Below, piece after piece: positions 1 through 13,366 of a stretch of 64,000 nt of DNA; the stretch's first letter is position 1; every line of letters starts with the position of its first letter. The notes below the pieces were generated by a model. The model was not told where the DNA came from. It ran no database searches and was given only the letters and a program-made list of their open reading frames with translations. Made by a program: the position numbers and the translations under genes. This DNA comes from Stramonita haemastoma (lineage: Eukaryota > Mollusca > Gastropoda > Neogastropoda > Muricidae): contig CM060316.1 in assembly GCA_030674155.1 (NCBI GenBank), positions 82,544,760 to 82,608,759 on the forward strand, read 5' to 3'.

Positions 1-137
1 GTGTGTGTGTGTTGTGTGTAAGTCAAAGTCAAAATTTTATTTTCAGATGGTACATTGAATAAGCAATAAATTTGCTTTTTTTCATCAAGCTATCTATCTA
101 GCAACAAACAACAACAACAACCCCCCCCCCCCCCCCA

Positions 138-171
<34 letters not shown>

Positions 172-431
172 AAAAACACCTAAACAAAAAACCAGACATA
201 CTAACAAAAATGAAACAGCAAGCAAAATACAACCAGCCCCCCCCCCCCCCCCCCCCCCCAATATATTTAGTTACAACATTGTTACAACTGAAAACAACAA
301 AATAAACTCAAAAGGAACTAAAGAAAATATAATAATAATAATAATGATAATAATAATAATACTAATAATGATAATAATGATTGTGTGTGTGTGTGTGTGT
401 AGGTGTGTGTGTAGGTGTGTGTGTGTATGTG

Positions 432-470
<39 letters not shown>

Positions 471-629
471 GAGAGAGAGACTGCATATTTACATTTCAAT
501 TCTTGGTACCACTAGCTCCAGTTTTGTTTCCCTGTCAGAAGATGAAAAGAATCATTACTCCTGTCCAGTATAAACTAGACCATCATGGTGTCCTACCCAT
601 GTAAAGAAGTTTGTTTTTTTGCCCTTCAG
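1..629. other. Intron of neurabin gene, repeat-rich
   Basis: No coding exon is visible. The stretch holds a partial GT repeat at the left edge, a SINE-tail-like sequence (22-90), two poly-C runs (121-136 and about 237-259), AAT-type repeats, and GT plus GTCT microsatellites (380-475). It ends with the pyrimidine tract of the first visible exon. Confidence 0.7.
22..95 (-). repeat. SINE 3'-tail fragment
   Basis: The pattern of a T-rich start, GAATAAGCA, T-run and CATCAAGC resembles the segment at 50052-50125 and, more loosely, the tails of the SINEs at 56386 and 61865. Read on the minus strand it would be the 3' end of an otherwise missing SINE. Confidence 0.4.
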
Positions 630-774
630 GTGAGAACTCCGAAGCCTCAGAAGAAGGCTATGTGGCGTACATTGAAATCCCCCATTGTCCAGCTCTGAAG
701 AAGACAACAGCAGTGATGAAGAAGTCCACGTGAAGAAACCCAGTCGTATTCGCTTCAGTAAAGACCCCATTAAG
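630..774 (+). CDS. PPP1R9A: Neurabin exon: acidic linker plus PP1-binding motif (1-base frameshift)
   Basis: The acceptor follows a T-rich tract and ends in CAG at 627-629; the donor GTAATT begins at 775. The exon enters in phase 1 (GT completes a codon) and ends in phase 0. The first part reads [17 protein letters not shown] in the frame starting at 632. The second part reads [20 protein letters not shown] then IRFSKDPIK in the frame of 685. The two parts join only if one base is added in the C5 run at 679-683. R-I-R-F is the expected PP1 docking motif (human neurabin has K-I-K-F here), and acidic residues before it are typical. A shorter exon starting at 693 would avoid the shift but lose the conserved YIEIP-like segment. 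Confidence 0.85.
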
Positions 775-998
775 GTAATTGATAGAGTTAGCTGTGTGTA
801 TCGTGTCTGTCGGTGTTGGTACTGTCTTTCTCTGTTGGACCTTCTGTTGCTTTGTTCCTTCAGGTGTGTTTTGTTTTGATCTTCAGGTGTTTGAAAAGGA
901 GAGGGATTTAGTTTTTTGGAGTGGTTGCCGCGAGACTCTGTGTGAGTGTGTGTATGAGCGTGCGTGAATGTGTATGGCTGCGTGCATGTGTGAGTGTA

Positions 999-1069
<71 letters not shown>

Positions 1070-2947
1070 TGAGTGAGTGAGTGAGTGTGTTTGAAGTGTT
1101 GTAGTGAACTGACATACTTTCTTTTTATTTTTTTTTTATTTTTTTTTTTTAATGGACATACTTTCAATATTATCTATTCATATGTTACATCAGACACCTA
1201 AAAGGTGGATCGGTAGGTCTAGGTGGTAACACGCCTTGCATAGAAAGCTAAGAGTCCGGGTCGGAGTGTGCGGTTGTTCAAATCCCGTTTGGGCCCAAAA
1301 CTTTTTCCCTATCCATTAGACCATGAGTGGTGGTCTGGGCGCTGGTCTTTCGGATGAGACGATAAACCCATGTCCCATGTGTTACACATCACTATTTAGT
1401 GCACGTAAAAGAACCCACGGCAACAAGGGGGTTGACCCTGGCAAAATTCTGTAGAAAAAGCCACTCTGATGGGAAACAAATACAGTTGCATGCAGGAAAA
1501 AGAAAAAAAAAAATGGGTAGGGGTTTGCACTTGTGGTGACGTGCTCTCCCAGGGGAGAGCAGCCCGAATTTCACACAGAGAAATCTGCTGTGACATAAAG
1601 TGGTACAAAATACAAAATAAAAAAAATTAAATAAAAAAAAAAAGTCAGTTTAGTGCTCATTACTGTGTGATGTATTTTATGTTCAATTTAAATAGTAACA
1701 GGTTGGAGGTCCTGAACAATATCACTTTATTGAATATGTATTGTTTTGATAGAAATATCTGGCAAAATGTTCATTTGTATGCGTTCATTTTTTGTTTGTG
1801 TAATAATATTACCAAATGACAAATGGTGGCAATATCACCATTTAATATTGACCGCTGTCTGTCTGAGTAAAATTCTATGGTTTTTGGTCTACATGATGAT
1901 GAAAAAGCTGTCCAGCGTTATTCACCTAAGGCAGCCGATGATTCTAAATGAGAATACATCCCAAAATACCATGTAAAGAGATAGCTGATGTGATGTGTCA
2001 CAGGTATTCCCGACCTACAGTACCTCAGATTATGACAGACGCAATGAAGATGTGGACCCTGTGTCTGCCTCTGCTGAGTATGAACTGGAGAAACGGGTGG
2101 AGAAGATGGACGTGTTTGAAGTGGTGTTGCAGAAAGGTAAACAGGAAAAATTAAAGAATTCTTCCCCCTGTGTTGGTGTTTCAATTCTGTCAGTTTAAAT
2201 AATAATCATCTCACCTTTTGACAATTTTGTGGCGAAAATACTTCATTCACAAATTTTTGTTTAATCAAGCAGTGAATAAATTAGGGCAATACTGATTACA
2301 ATTTTTCATTGTTGGAATTTTTATCTAAGTATGTTTTAGGTCTTCAATGTTTGCTCACATAAGTGATATCAGACAATAAGAAAGGAAAAAAAAGAAGAAA
2401 GATCCATCCTCCCCCCCCCCCCCCCCCCAAATGCAAACAAACAAGAACAATAGGGAAGTAGGGGAGAGGGGGTTAAAGTAACTTATATAGAACATTTAAT
2501 CAACTGTAGAAAATGGGAGTAACTGTAGGTACACATCATCAATCGAACACAAAAACCTACACAATCAAACACAACTGTCTAGAAATGAAGGTGAGGATGA
2601 GGTTTATTTCTCTCCCTCATAAACGAGCTACTGACATGTTCATGAATAAACACTAGAATAATAATAAGTAATAATAATAAATATAATAATAATAATAATA
2701 ATAATGAATAATAATAATAATAAAAATCAACACATAATAATGATGATGATGATGATGAATATGATGCTAAGACCGTGGATGGGCCTGCCTTGTGTGACAT
2801 GAGGGTATGTATGTGCAGGGTCGGAGGGTCTAGGCATCAGCATCATCGGCATGGGGATAGGGGCTGACGCAGGCCTGGAGAAACTGGGCATCTTCATCAA
2901 GACACTGACCAATGCTGGAGCTGCTCAGCGGGATGGCAGGTAGGTAC

Positions 2948-3031
<84 letters not shown>

Positions 3032-3659
3032 GTGTGGTGGTGGTGCATGCAAGTGCATTCAATTCTGTATGTATGTGTTCATGTGTTTTATAGATGTAAA
3101 CCATTTCACAAGTATCTGCTTAAAATGTTTGTTTATCATAACAAGAACTAGAAAACAAACACTGGTACTCACAACATCAAATCAAGGTGAGTTGGTCCAG
3201 AGAAGTTTTAAACAAACAAAACAAAATCCAGCTTGAATATGACCCCAACCAACCATTGAATTTTCTCTTATCCTGAAGGATTGCTTTACCCACAGAACAT
3301 CATTCACTGGGATGTTACCTGCAGTGGTCATGATTGTTGCCTTGATGATAACACCTTTTTTTTTTTTGGTAGTCTAGTCATGCCAGACCACCCACTGCTC
3401 CCATCAAAGGATGAGCAGTTGGCAGACAGGTACCATAAACACAACCACTAGTCATATTTTGGATGTGGTGGGAATGTAAGCCCACAATCTTGGACCCAAA
3501 GTAGGACAGACAGGCAGATAGGGTAGACAGACAGAAGGGGGGTGGGGGGGCACAGAGAAAGGAGAGAAGTGACTGAAGGAGTTTTGAGGAGGATTTGGGA
3601 GAGGGGAGGAGGGGATATAGACAGAGATTCTGATAGATAAGGAGGGGGGGCAAGGGGAG

Positions 3660-3719
<60 letters not shown>

Positions 3720-4923
3720 CGGCAGAAGTATTTTGCTTGGCCATCTTTGTTGAATATTAGTTTTACAGATACTTAGTGCTGGCTTTCTTTCCAAAAATTT
3801 TTTTGGTGCGTTTTCGTTTGGATACTGTATATCATAGCCAGTGTAAACTTTTCTATGTTGATGACAGTTGTGGTTTTCATATGATCATGGGAAAAACTGC
3901 TTTGTTGTTCTTCTGATATGCAAACACAGTGGATAACTCTTTTTGGTTTTTCCCTTCCTTTTCTTATTGCCATCTTTTGAAAGACAAAAGAATGCTCTTG
4001 GTGTTAATAATCTTAATGTTCCGAAAAGAGGACAATCTGATATGATCTTTGAAAAAGAACAGTCTTTGATATGCAGTATGAGGTTTATCTGTTGAGGTGA
4101 AAAAAAAGGGAGGGTCCTCTGGAGAGGAGAGGACTTTTTTTCTGGCTTGGCTTGAAGACAGTTCCCCCCCCCCCCCCCCCCGTGACTTTTTTTCCTGGCT
4201 TGGCTTGAAGACAGTTCCCCCCCCCCCCCCCCCCCCCCTCCAGTGACTTTTTTTCTGGCTTGGCTTGAAGACAGCCCCCCCCCCCCCCCCCCCCCCCCAG
4301 TCATCTATCTGTAGATAGTTATTCCTTTCAAGGACATGGCGGGTAAGGTAGCAAGGGCACATCCTTAGATCTACTGGCCCCAGAAATTCTCTTACCTGGG
4401 TTGTCGTCACAAAGATTCCTATACTTTAGGGTTTGCTACAGGTAAGCGCATGATTCGTCACAAGGAATAACTGTAGTAGTTTTGTAGTCAATTGAAAAAG
4501 CACATCCTTTCAAGAGACTGAAGTCTTGTTGTCCCCGAGCTGAATACGAAGTGGAATCAGAGAGTGGTAAGAGTCAGTGGAGCAGTGCAAGGTAGAGTGA
4601 TGACAGATGGTTGGGGGGGTGGCTTGATGGTGTGGGTAGGTAGGTAGGCAGGCCATCACTCAGCAAGCAGGGGTTTACTCAGCAGGCTAGCTGGCTGGCA
4701 AGGAAATCACACTGGCATTTGAAGGGGGCTAGAGGTCAGTGTCTATCATCTTTCCTCCTCTCTGGATTTGAGTTTTCCTTCCCTCTTCTCTGGGTATGTC
4801 TACCTTCATCTTCTCTTTTGTTTTCTCCCCTTCCTTCCTTTTTTTCTCCTTTTCTTGTTGGGGTTAGGGGTGAGAGTTGTTTACTTTTTAAATAAGATCT
4901 TTTGTTGCTGTTGTTGGAGCCTG

Positions 4924-4975
<52 letters not shown>

Positions 4976-7900
4976 CTCTCTCTCTCTCTTCTCTCTCTCT
5001 CTTTTAGAGCCTCTGTTCCTAACCCAGTTCCCCTCTCTGAAAAAATACCTTTATTTTCCAGTTGATATGTTTTTACAGAAGCTTCTGCTTATGTTGTTCT
5101 GTATTGGTAATCCTGAACTACATTCATATATGTCAGTGGTTTGTTAAGCAATTGTTTAGCTCTTACAGAACATAATATATGTAACATTCTGCTTAGGAGA
5201 TGGCTGTAGCTTATGGAAGGTTGCCAGATTTTTTTTTTGTCAGTGAGAGGTTTTGTTCTGAAGTATTTGACTTTTGAACAACAAAATGTAATGTTTGTTA
5301 TTGTCTGTCATTTGACCTGTTGTATGTAATCAAAGGATTAACTGAGTTAAAATTCTGTATCTGTTTTTTTACTGTGCTTTTCATGCCTGATGAATGAGTA
5401 ATGACACATGGAAATGCAGTCAGTGATGAGGTACTCCGTTTGTGATCTTGTCAGTGACAGAGAGGGAGTGATGACTCTGACATACAAATGTTTCATGACG
5501 TGCTTTGAATTTGCTCTGCCTCCACTGATGTTGTGTATGGTGCATCTGTGATTGATCTCTTGTCTGCTGACTCACTTTCAATCATCCTTTCACCTCTTGC
5601 CAAAGGTCACTCGTATATATAAGGGAGCACACTCATTTCCGCCCCTGTATGCCTTCTAAATCATTTGTCAGCATGGGGATGATGGCTTCATCAGCAGCTG
5701 TGTCACTCTGGTAAATGGATATTAGCTTATACAGTGAAACCTCGAAATGACATTGAACACAAGTAAACAGCTGCATCAAGTGTAAAAAAAGGACAATAGT
5801 GATTGCACTGTGTTTGAATCTGGTTTCCCCTGTGCTGAAGTAATATGTGTTTAAACTGGGGCCCAGCTTTTCCTATCTTCAAGGTTTGTCTTTGGTTGTA
5901 AAGTGGTGTTGTTTCTGTGTTCTTCTGACATAAGTTACAAGTTGTTTTAGAATGTTTCAACATAAAGAGTGTGTTTAAACAACTCAGAGCAAGGATTGTC
6001 AGCATAAGGAAAACCGTTGCATGGGTGTGTACTGTGTGCATTTCATGATTTGTGGCAGAAAGTTTTTTCATGGAAGTGACTATGTAGTTTCTTTTATGAC
6101 ACAGATGTGAAGACATGTATGTTGGGATTACCCCAAGGAACACTGAAGAAATGTTTGCCAGACTTGACATTAACCTGGCACGTTATGCAATTAAAGATAG
6201 AGGGCTATGCAGGGATTACTTAAAGGAGACACTCCAGGCCTTTGCATTTTGCAAAGATAAACAGTGTAGAAGGAATCACCTGTGATTAAGCACATGTTTC
6301 GTTAATGGTCAGAGGTGTACAAAAAAAGGAGGACAGTATCATGGAATGGTTTCCAGTCAGTCTTTTCACCACTGTGTACAGAATTCAAGTCAACGACCAA
6401 ATCATCGAGGTAGATGGTAAAAGCCTTGTTGGTGTCACGCAAGCCTATGCTGCCTCTGTCCTGCGAAACACCAGTGGACAAGTGAAGTAAGTATTTTCCC
6501 CCACATTTTCTTTTGCCCAGCTTTTATTTTATGAATTTAATGATGAACATGCACTTTTATGTATAAATTGTCTAGATTCATTTGTCTTATTTCTATGTTG
6601 ATATTGTTGTTCCTGAAAACAGCAGTGGTAGCACTCACAATTTTTCACAAATTAGCAAATTTGCAAGATACAAGGACATGAAAACTAGACCAAAAACAAA
6701 CAAAATGGCACAGGAAAGGGTAGGGGATTAGGAGGTAGTACAGTCTAAAGAAGCGCCCTTGCTAGCGTTAGGGCGTTGACTGTAATCTAAGGTTGCGGGT
6801 TCGATCCAGCTATCGCTATGGCGTTGTGCCTTGGAAAGCCTTTACGGCTATTTCACCCACCCGGTGTAAAAGGTACCAACTTGTGTTGGGGGTAACCTCT
6901 GATGGGTCTATCCAGGGGATCTATGACTCTCAGTCGCTTAACGCACAAACGGTAACCGCTGATGACCTATGGTCGGACAGACTTTACTACATCTAAGAAA
7001 GCGGTTTTTTTCCACAGCTAGCAGATGGATTTAACTTTGTTTATTTTTTGGAGAGGGCAGTCAGCATGTGATGGTGGGTGACTGAAGAGTGGATGATATT
7101 ATGACACCACTCACGCTTAAAACTGCACTCTTGAGGAAGCAGGCAAAGCACACTGAGGCTGTGAAGATAAGAAATGCCTGTAAGTCACTGGGTTTCAGTT
7201 GTTCCTATTGGTGCAAGATTGGCAGCGCTGTTGGAAATTGAAAGTTTGTGGTCATAGACATTCCACTGTGGTGCTAAGATAAACATCAAATGGCACCATT
7301 TTGGATGTGATGTTCAACAGTGTTTGGAGTCAGGGATGAGGGGAAATAATAGGAGTGGCATATTTCCAACCCTCCTCCCCTCACTTAGGAATTTTTATGC
7401 TTTATGATTTCCCCAATATCAGCCTTGATTTATAGAATCAGACTAAAAGATTGTGATGTTTGATTTTTGCTATAATTTTAGGATCCAATCACCTTAAAAA
7501 AAAATCTTAATTGACTGTAGTTATGAGCAAAATTCTCTCTTCAAAAATCCTGTGGTTTTATAAATTAACGGTAAGAGTTGATGGTCATTTCTTATTTGTT
7601 CACAATACACCAACAGTTTCTGTAGAAGCAAGTCCATAGTCTACACCTACCTACCTACTCATGGTTGAATCCCTCCCTGTGCACAGGTTTCAGATCGGGC
7701 GTGAGAAAGACCCCACCAAAAGTGAGGTGGCCCGCCTGATTCAGCAGTCGCTGGCTCAGGACCGAGCGAGGGACACCCCCCGCACAGCACTGACCACAGC
7801 CGAATGAAGGAGCTGGAGGAGCAGTTCCACCCCAAGGACGAGGTCCTGGAGCACCATGCACACGACCACCACCACCTGCAGGTAGTTCTTCTGGGCGTCT

Positions 7901-8236
7901 GCACCTGTCTGCAGGATTGTCATGTGGGTCTGTAGAACAGAACAAGCCATATGTATACATGTCCACGAGAAGAAAAAAGCATGTATACATGTTGTGTTGT
8001 TTTGTGTGTGGGATTTGGTGTGTTTAATTTTATTGAAATTGAATGTGTTGTATGGTATTCTACTCACAATCACAAGCACGCAGGTGCGCACATGCATACA
8101 TAAAAAAAATGCATGCATGGATGCATACACATACACATACAACACACACACACACACACCAACTACAGGTACTTCACAACACACACACACACACCACGCA
8201 CACACACAACCACACACACACACACTTCACTCACAC

Positions 8237-8325
<89 letters not shown>

Positions 8326-8486
8326 ACACACAACACACACACACACAAACAACACACTCACACAACAGAACACACTAACACAACCACAACAAACAGCACT
8401 GTTCACCTCAATCAAACACACACACACCACACCACCACACACACGCACGCACGCACACACACACACACACCACACACACACACACA

Positions 8487-8559
<73 letters not shown>

Positions 8560-10340
8560 ACACACACACACACAACACACACAAACCACACACACACACA
8601 CACACCCCTCTGAAAACCCCCATAACTGTTATCATTTCCAACCCATTGGGGTCAGACCAATGGTCCTGGTGCACTGTTTGCTAAGGAGCGTGAGGAGGGC
8701 AGACTGGACGAGGAGGAGGAAGAGCTGGAGGAGGAGGAGGAGGTGCTGGAAGATGAGGAGGAGATGGACGAGAGAGACCTCTGCTGGTGCAGGGGAGTTA
8801 CCCGCCCCTCAAGGAGCAGGAAAAGGTGAAAAAGGTGGCTGCTGGGTTTGGTCAGTCAGTCTGTCAGTCTGTCTGTCCATTGGTCCATCCATCTATTCAT
8901 TCATCCCATCATTTTGTTTTTCAATATGTGTGTTCCCCCCTCTCTCCCCCCCCAGTTCTGTTGTAGACATGTTCTCATAAACGTAACAACTGTGTAGACA
9001 TCTTGGTGGTTCTTGCCAAACCATGAGTCTTTTCATCTTGGTGGCCCAGGCCAAAATCTTGTGTCAGTTATTGATGTCAGCTGATTGCCAAGGCCTACAC
9101 TAAACTGTAAAATGTTGTGTTGAGATTGCCTTCAGCCACGACAAGCTCTTAACATAACAACCTGCGCTCTTCTTACTTTAATGGAGAAAAAAAACCTGTT
9201 GTCAGAGCATGGCTGCCTATATGGCAAGGTACTTGAAAACAGTCATACACGGAAACTTCATTTTCAGTGTGCAATTTCAATCTCACATTGATTCCCAGGT
9301 GGGATGAATGAGTCAGAGTAAACATTCTGGGTAACCCCAGAGTGTTAAGCTGGGGAATGCGCAACAACAACTATAACAATATCATTTCATCTGGGCAGCT
9401 TGGTTGAATTTTGAATTGTTGCAGTGATTGTATTTATGTTCCAACGGAGATTTGCCATGTAGGGAAGAATTTAAATATGGCCTTTGTTTACCTGTTTCAG
9501 GGAATGGAAGAATCTCAAGAAAAAGAGCGCCACCAAGAGCTCCTTCTGGAGCTGGAGAGTGCAGCAGGGGACACGACTCCCCAGTCCATTCCTTCCCTGG
9601 CTGAGGAAGTGAGCAGCAGTTCTCCAGAAGACAGTCTGGATGGTCCGCCCAAACCGCCCATCGAGGTCTTTGACCTGCCTGAAAGCAGCAGCAGTGAGGT
9701 GGATTCCCCGGAAATGGAACAGGAGAAGCTTTTTATCAAGCTGAAAGAAGTGAGTGTTTCAGAGACGGAATTAGGCAGGCATCAAACAGTTTTTGTTGGT
9801 TTTTAATTTTTTTTTTTTATTATGATGGTGAAAGAAAGCAAGTGTGTTGAGGTTTTTGTGGTTTGAAAATTTTTTTTAGGAATGAAGAAAATGTAGCGAA
9901 GGATAGTAAAAAGATGAAGGGATAAATTTGTAGTGTGTGAATTTACTCAACGAAAAATGCATACGTATAGGTTCGTGCACAGACATACACACACACGGAT
10001 GCTCTCACGCATACACTTTTTTCTGTATCTCTCATATGATAGGAAAATTGATGGTCAGCAGCTAGTTAGGGAATAGTTAAAAAGTGAAAAATGACTATTT
10101 TTTTTAATGCAACTGTTTTGTGAGGGTTTTCTGTTCATGTCATACAGTGCAAATGGAATCAGTTCAGCCTGGATAGTCAAAATCTTTATTGTCTATCCAA
10201 AAGGATCTTTTCAAATGACTGTATTATTGTTGCTGTGTTGCAGGCGCACTACAAAAATGCTGTAGCTGATGCAGAACTGGCAAAACTCCGTGCAAAGGTG
10301 GGATTTTGCAGAGCTGTGTCTTCACACACACACACACAAC

Positions 10341-10416
<76 letters not shown>

Positions 10417-10863
10417 TATCTTAGTTTTTAAAAAAAATCTTTTTTTTCCTTCTTTTGATTTATTTGTCTGAATTGAAATGGATGTTGAGAATACAAATGA
10501 CATGTGGAGACATTCATGATATCAAACTTAGAAGACTTGCTTACATTTGATGTCATCTGGTATTCCAGTCTTCTTAATTTAGAAATCATTGTGCAGTCCA
10601 ATTCACTCCAAAGTAATCACTTTAATCATCTTTAGTCTTTTGACACAAGCATCAAGTGTTTTGGAAGATGACACAAAAAACCAGTGTAGTGTTAAGGACT
10701 TTGATAAACTTAATGACTATTTTCATACTGGTTAAACTGATTGTTCTATCCAAATTTTTCAAATATATAAAAAAAGCACTGAAGAACTGTCCATTAAGAC
10801 ACAAAAAGCACATAAAAAGCAAGTGAACACTTCTTTTAAGTTCTGTGTAACACACACACACGC

Positions 10864-10936
<73 letters not shown>

Positions 10937-12421
10937 CACACACACTACTCATCAGTGACAAAAATGATGAACAATGTGCCAGTAGTGGAGGTCTGCAATT
11001 TCATTTTATCTTTGTCTTCTATCATTAAATTTTGTCATTTTCTGAATTATAAAATAAAAAAATCTACCAGAGTGCTGAAGATTACATAGGTTTTTTCCTG
11101 TTCAGATCATTGTCCTGGAGACAGCCGAGACGCAGAAGAAGCAAGTGGAGAAGAAATATGAAGATGTGGTCCACCGCCTGCGTGACGTGGAGAAACACCT
11201 GGACTCTGCCAAGAAAGAAAACAGCCAGTACCAGGTGAATCTGAAAAGGGACACTTTACCAGTTTAGCAGACCTATACAGAGAGGATATACATCCATACA
11301 GGTAGAAGAGCTGGGAAAATCAGTACAGAACGAAACCCTTATAAGTTCCTTTTACAGCTGTCTGCAACAAACACTAGAAGTGACCAACACCAGTTTCAAA
11401 AAGAGAAAAAAAGAAACACTTTTCAATGTGTGTGAGTTGGTAAGAAATTGTGTCGGTCAAGTCTGTAAGAAAAGATGAACTGTGGAAGGATGGGGGAATG
11501 TCACGCTGTGAAAGTGTAGGTGTGAGGAGGAGGAGGAATTCTAGTTGGATAATCAAAGTGAAGGGGGTAGAAATAAAGGGTGGGGTGGTCGCAACAGTAA
11601 CAGAAGAGTATTAGAACAGGAAGCAAACAGTTATAGGAAGAAGTCAAGAAGGGAGGAAGGAATATCATACCAGAACTAAACTGAAGTCAGGAAAGGGGAA
11701 AAAGTTAGGATACTGATGCAAGGAGAGCTTAGGCATGGAACATTGTCTTAGAATAATGTTGCGAGAAGAATTGAAAGGGGTGTGAGTAGGAGATGGGAGG
11801 AGGCGGAGGAGGAGGAGGGTGCATGAATCATGTTAGGATACATTTGGATAAAGGAAGGGGGATAATAGCAGGATGTTGGGGAAGAAAGGAAAACATTTGT
11901 TTGAGTAGTGTTGAGGCACAGTGAGAGGAAAGGGAATATTTCATGACAGAAAAATGCTGGGAAAGAAAAGAAAAGAAAAGGAAAGCCATATGAAGGAAAT
12001 AGGAGTGGCAGCTTTCCTGATACCATGGGTGGATGTGTGCAGGACATGCTGGAGGGGTCTCAGGGGCAGTACATTTTGCTGGAGAAGAAGATGAAGGTGG
12101 ACTTTGGGGCCCTGGAGAAGAAGTACCACAAAGCCAAGAAACTCATCAAGGAGTACCAGCAGAGGTCAGTCAGTGTGTGGTAGTGGCCATCACCTTGTCA
12201 GTCAGCACTGTTAGTGTATTGGGCCCTCTTTTTTCAAGTTTAAGGACACACACTCCTATGCCATACACTCACATGCATGTAGGCTCGGGCATACATTCAT
12301 GGGCGCACACACGCACGCACGCACGCTCTCACACACGCATGCTCACCTCACACACACACTCACACACACACAACACACACACTCACACACACTCTCTCAC
12401 ACACACTCTCACACACACACT

Positions 12422-12493
<72 letters not shown>

Positions 12494-12497
12494 CACA

Positions 12498-12538
<41 letters not shown>

Positions 12539-12542
12539 CACA

Positions 12543-12592
<50 letters not shown>

Positions 12593-13323
12593 ACACAACA
12601 CACATTACACACTTACACACACACACTCCACACACACACACACAACCCACATCAGATCTATGTTATGTACAAATGGTTTTGGATATGTCTGGGAAATGCA
12701 AACTATCGGAGATGTTTCTCTGTTTATCAGAACCTTCAAAACTAGACTTGTGGACACATATCGCCAGAACTGGCACGACTCATTGATGTCCTATCCAGAT
12801 TACCTAAATTATCATCCTGAGATATGTAGAGCGAATTATGTAGGACTTCTGGTTTCTTATGAACACCGCCGTATACTATGCTTATTAAGAAGTAATACAC
12901 TGCCACTGAAAGGAATTCCTCGTTATAAGAAAACACCTGTAAATCCCTATTGTGTTCAGTGTGATGGATCTGCCATTGAAGATTTGTGTCACTTTTTGCT
13001 CATATGCCCAAGATATGCAACTTTACGTAAGCGTTATATCCTCCTCTATTATCACAGGTTCCCTTCAGGCTTTAAGGTTCAGATGCTGTGCTCAAACCCT
13101 TCTGACAAATTGATTGTGAATTTGGCAGTTTATGTAATTGAATGTCTAAAAATCAGAAACATATAGGTCTTTTTGGTGCTTACTGTACTATATCACCTCG
13201 ACTGCTACATGGTTGCTTTTCATATTTTGTGTTCATATGGGTCTTATGGCCTGCAAAAACTGAATAAAACTGATTGATTGATTGATTGATTAATTGATTG
13301 ATTGACACACACACACACAACAC

Positions 13324-13366
<43 letters not shown>

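Noticed and set aside
693..774. Shorter first exon starting at 693, avoiding the frameshift
   Set aside because: It would drop the conserved acidic YIEIP-like segment, whose own acceptor at 627-629 is much stronger. Kept only as an alternative.
3378..4410. Minus-strand frames rich in LSLSLS and GGGGGG
   Set aside because: They come from GA repeats and poly-C runs; no splice or start context.
7922..8980. A 352-codon open frame on the plus strand, mostly THTHTH
   Set aside because: It is translation of a CA-repeat field that runs on into a neurabin exon in the wrong frame.
12033..13166. A 377-codon open frame on the plus strand
   Set aside because: A chance fusion of a neurabin exon read in the wrong frame, a CA repeat and a LINE C-terminus. 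Only the last part has meaning.
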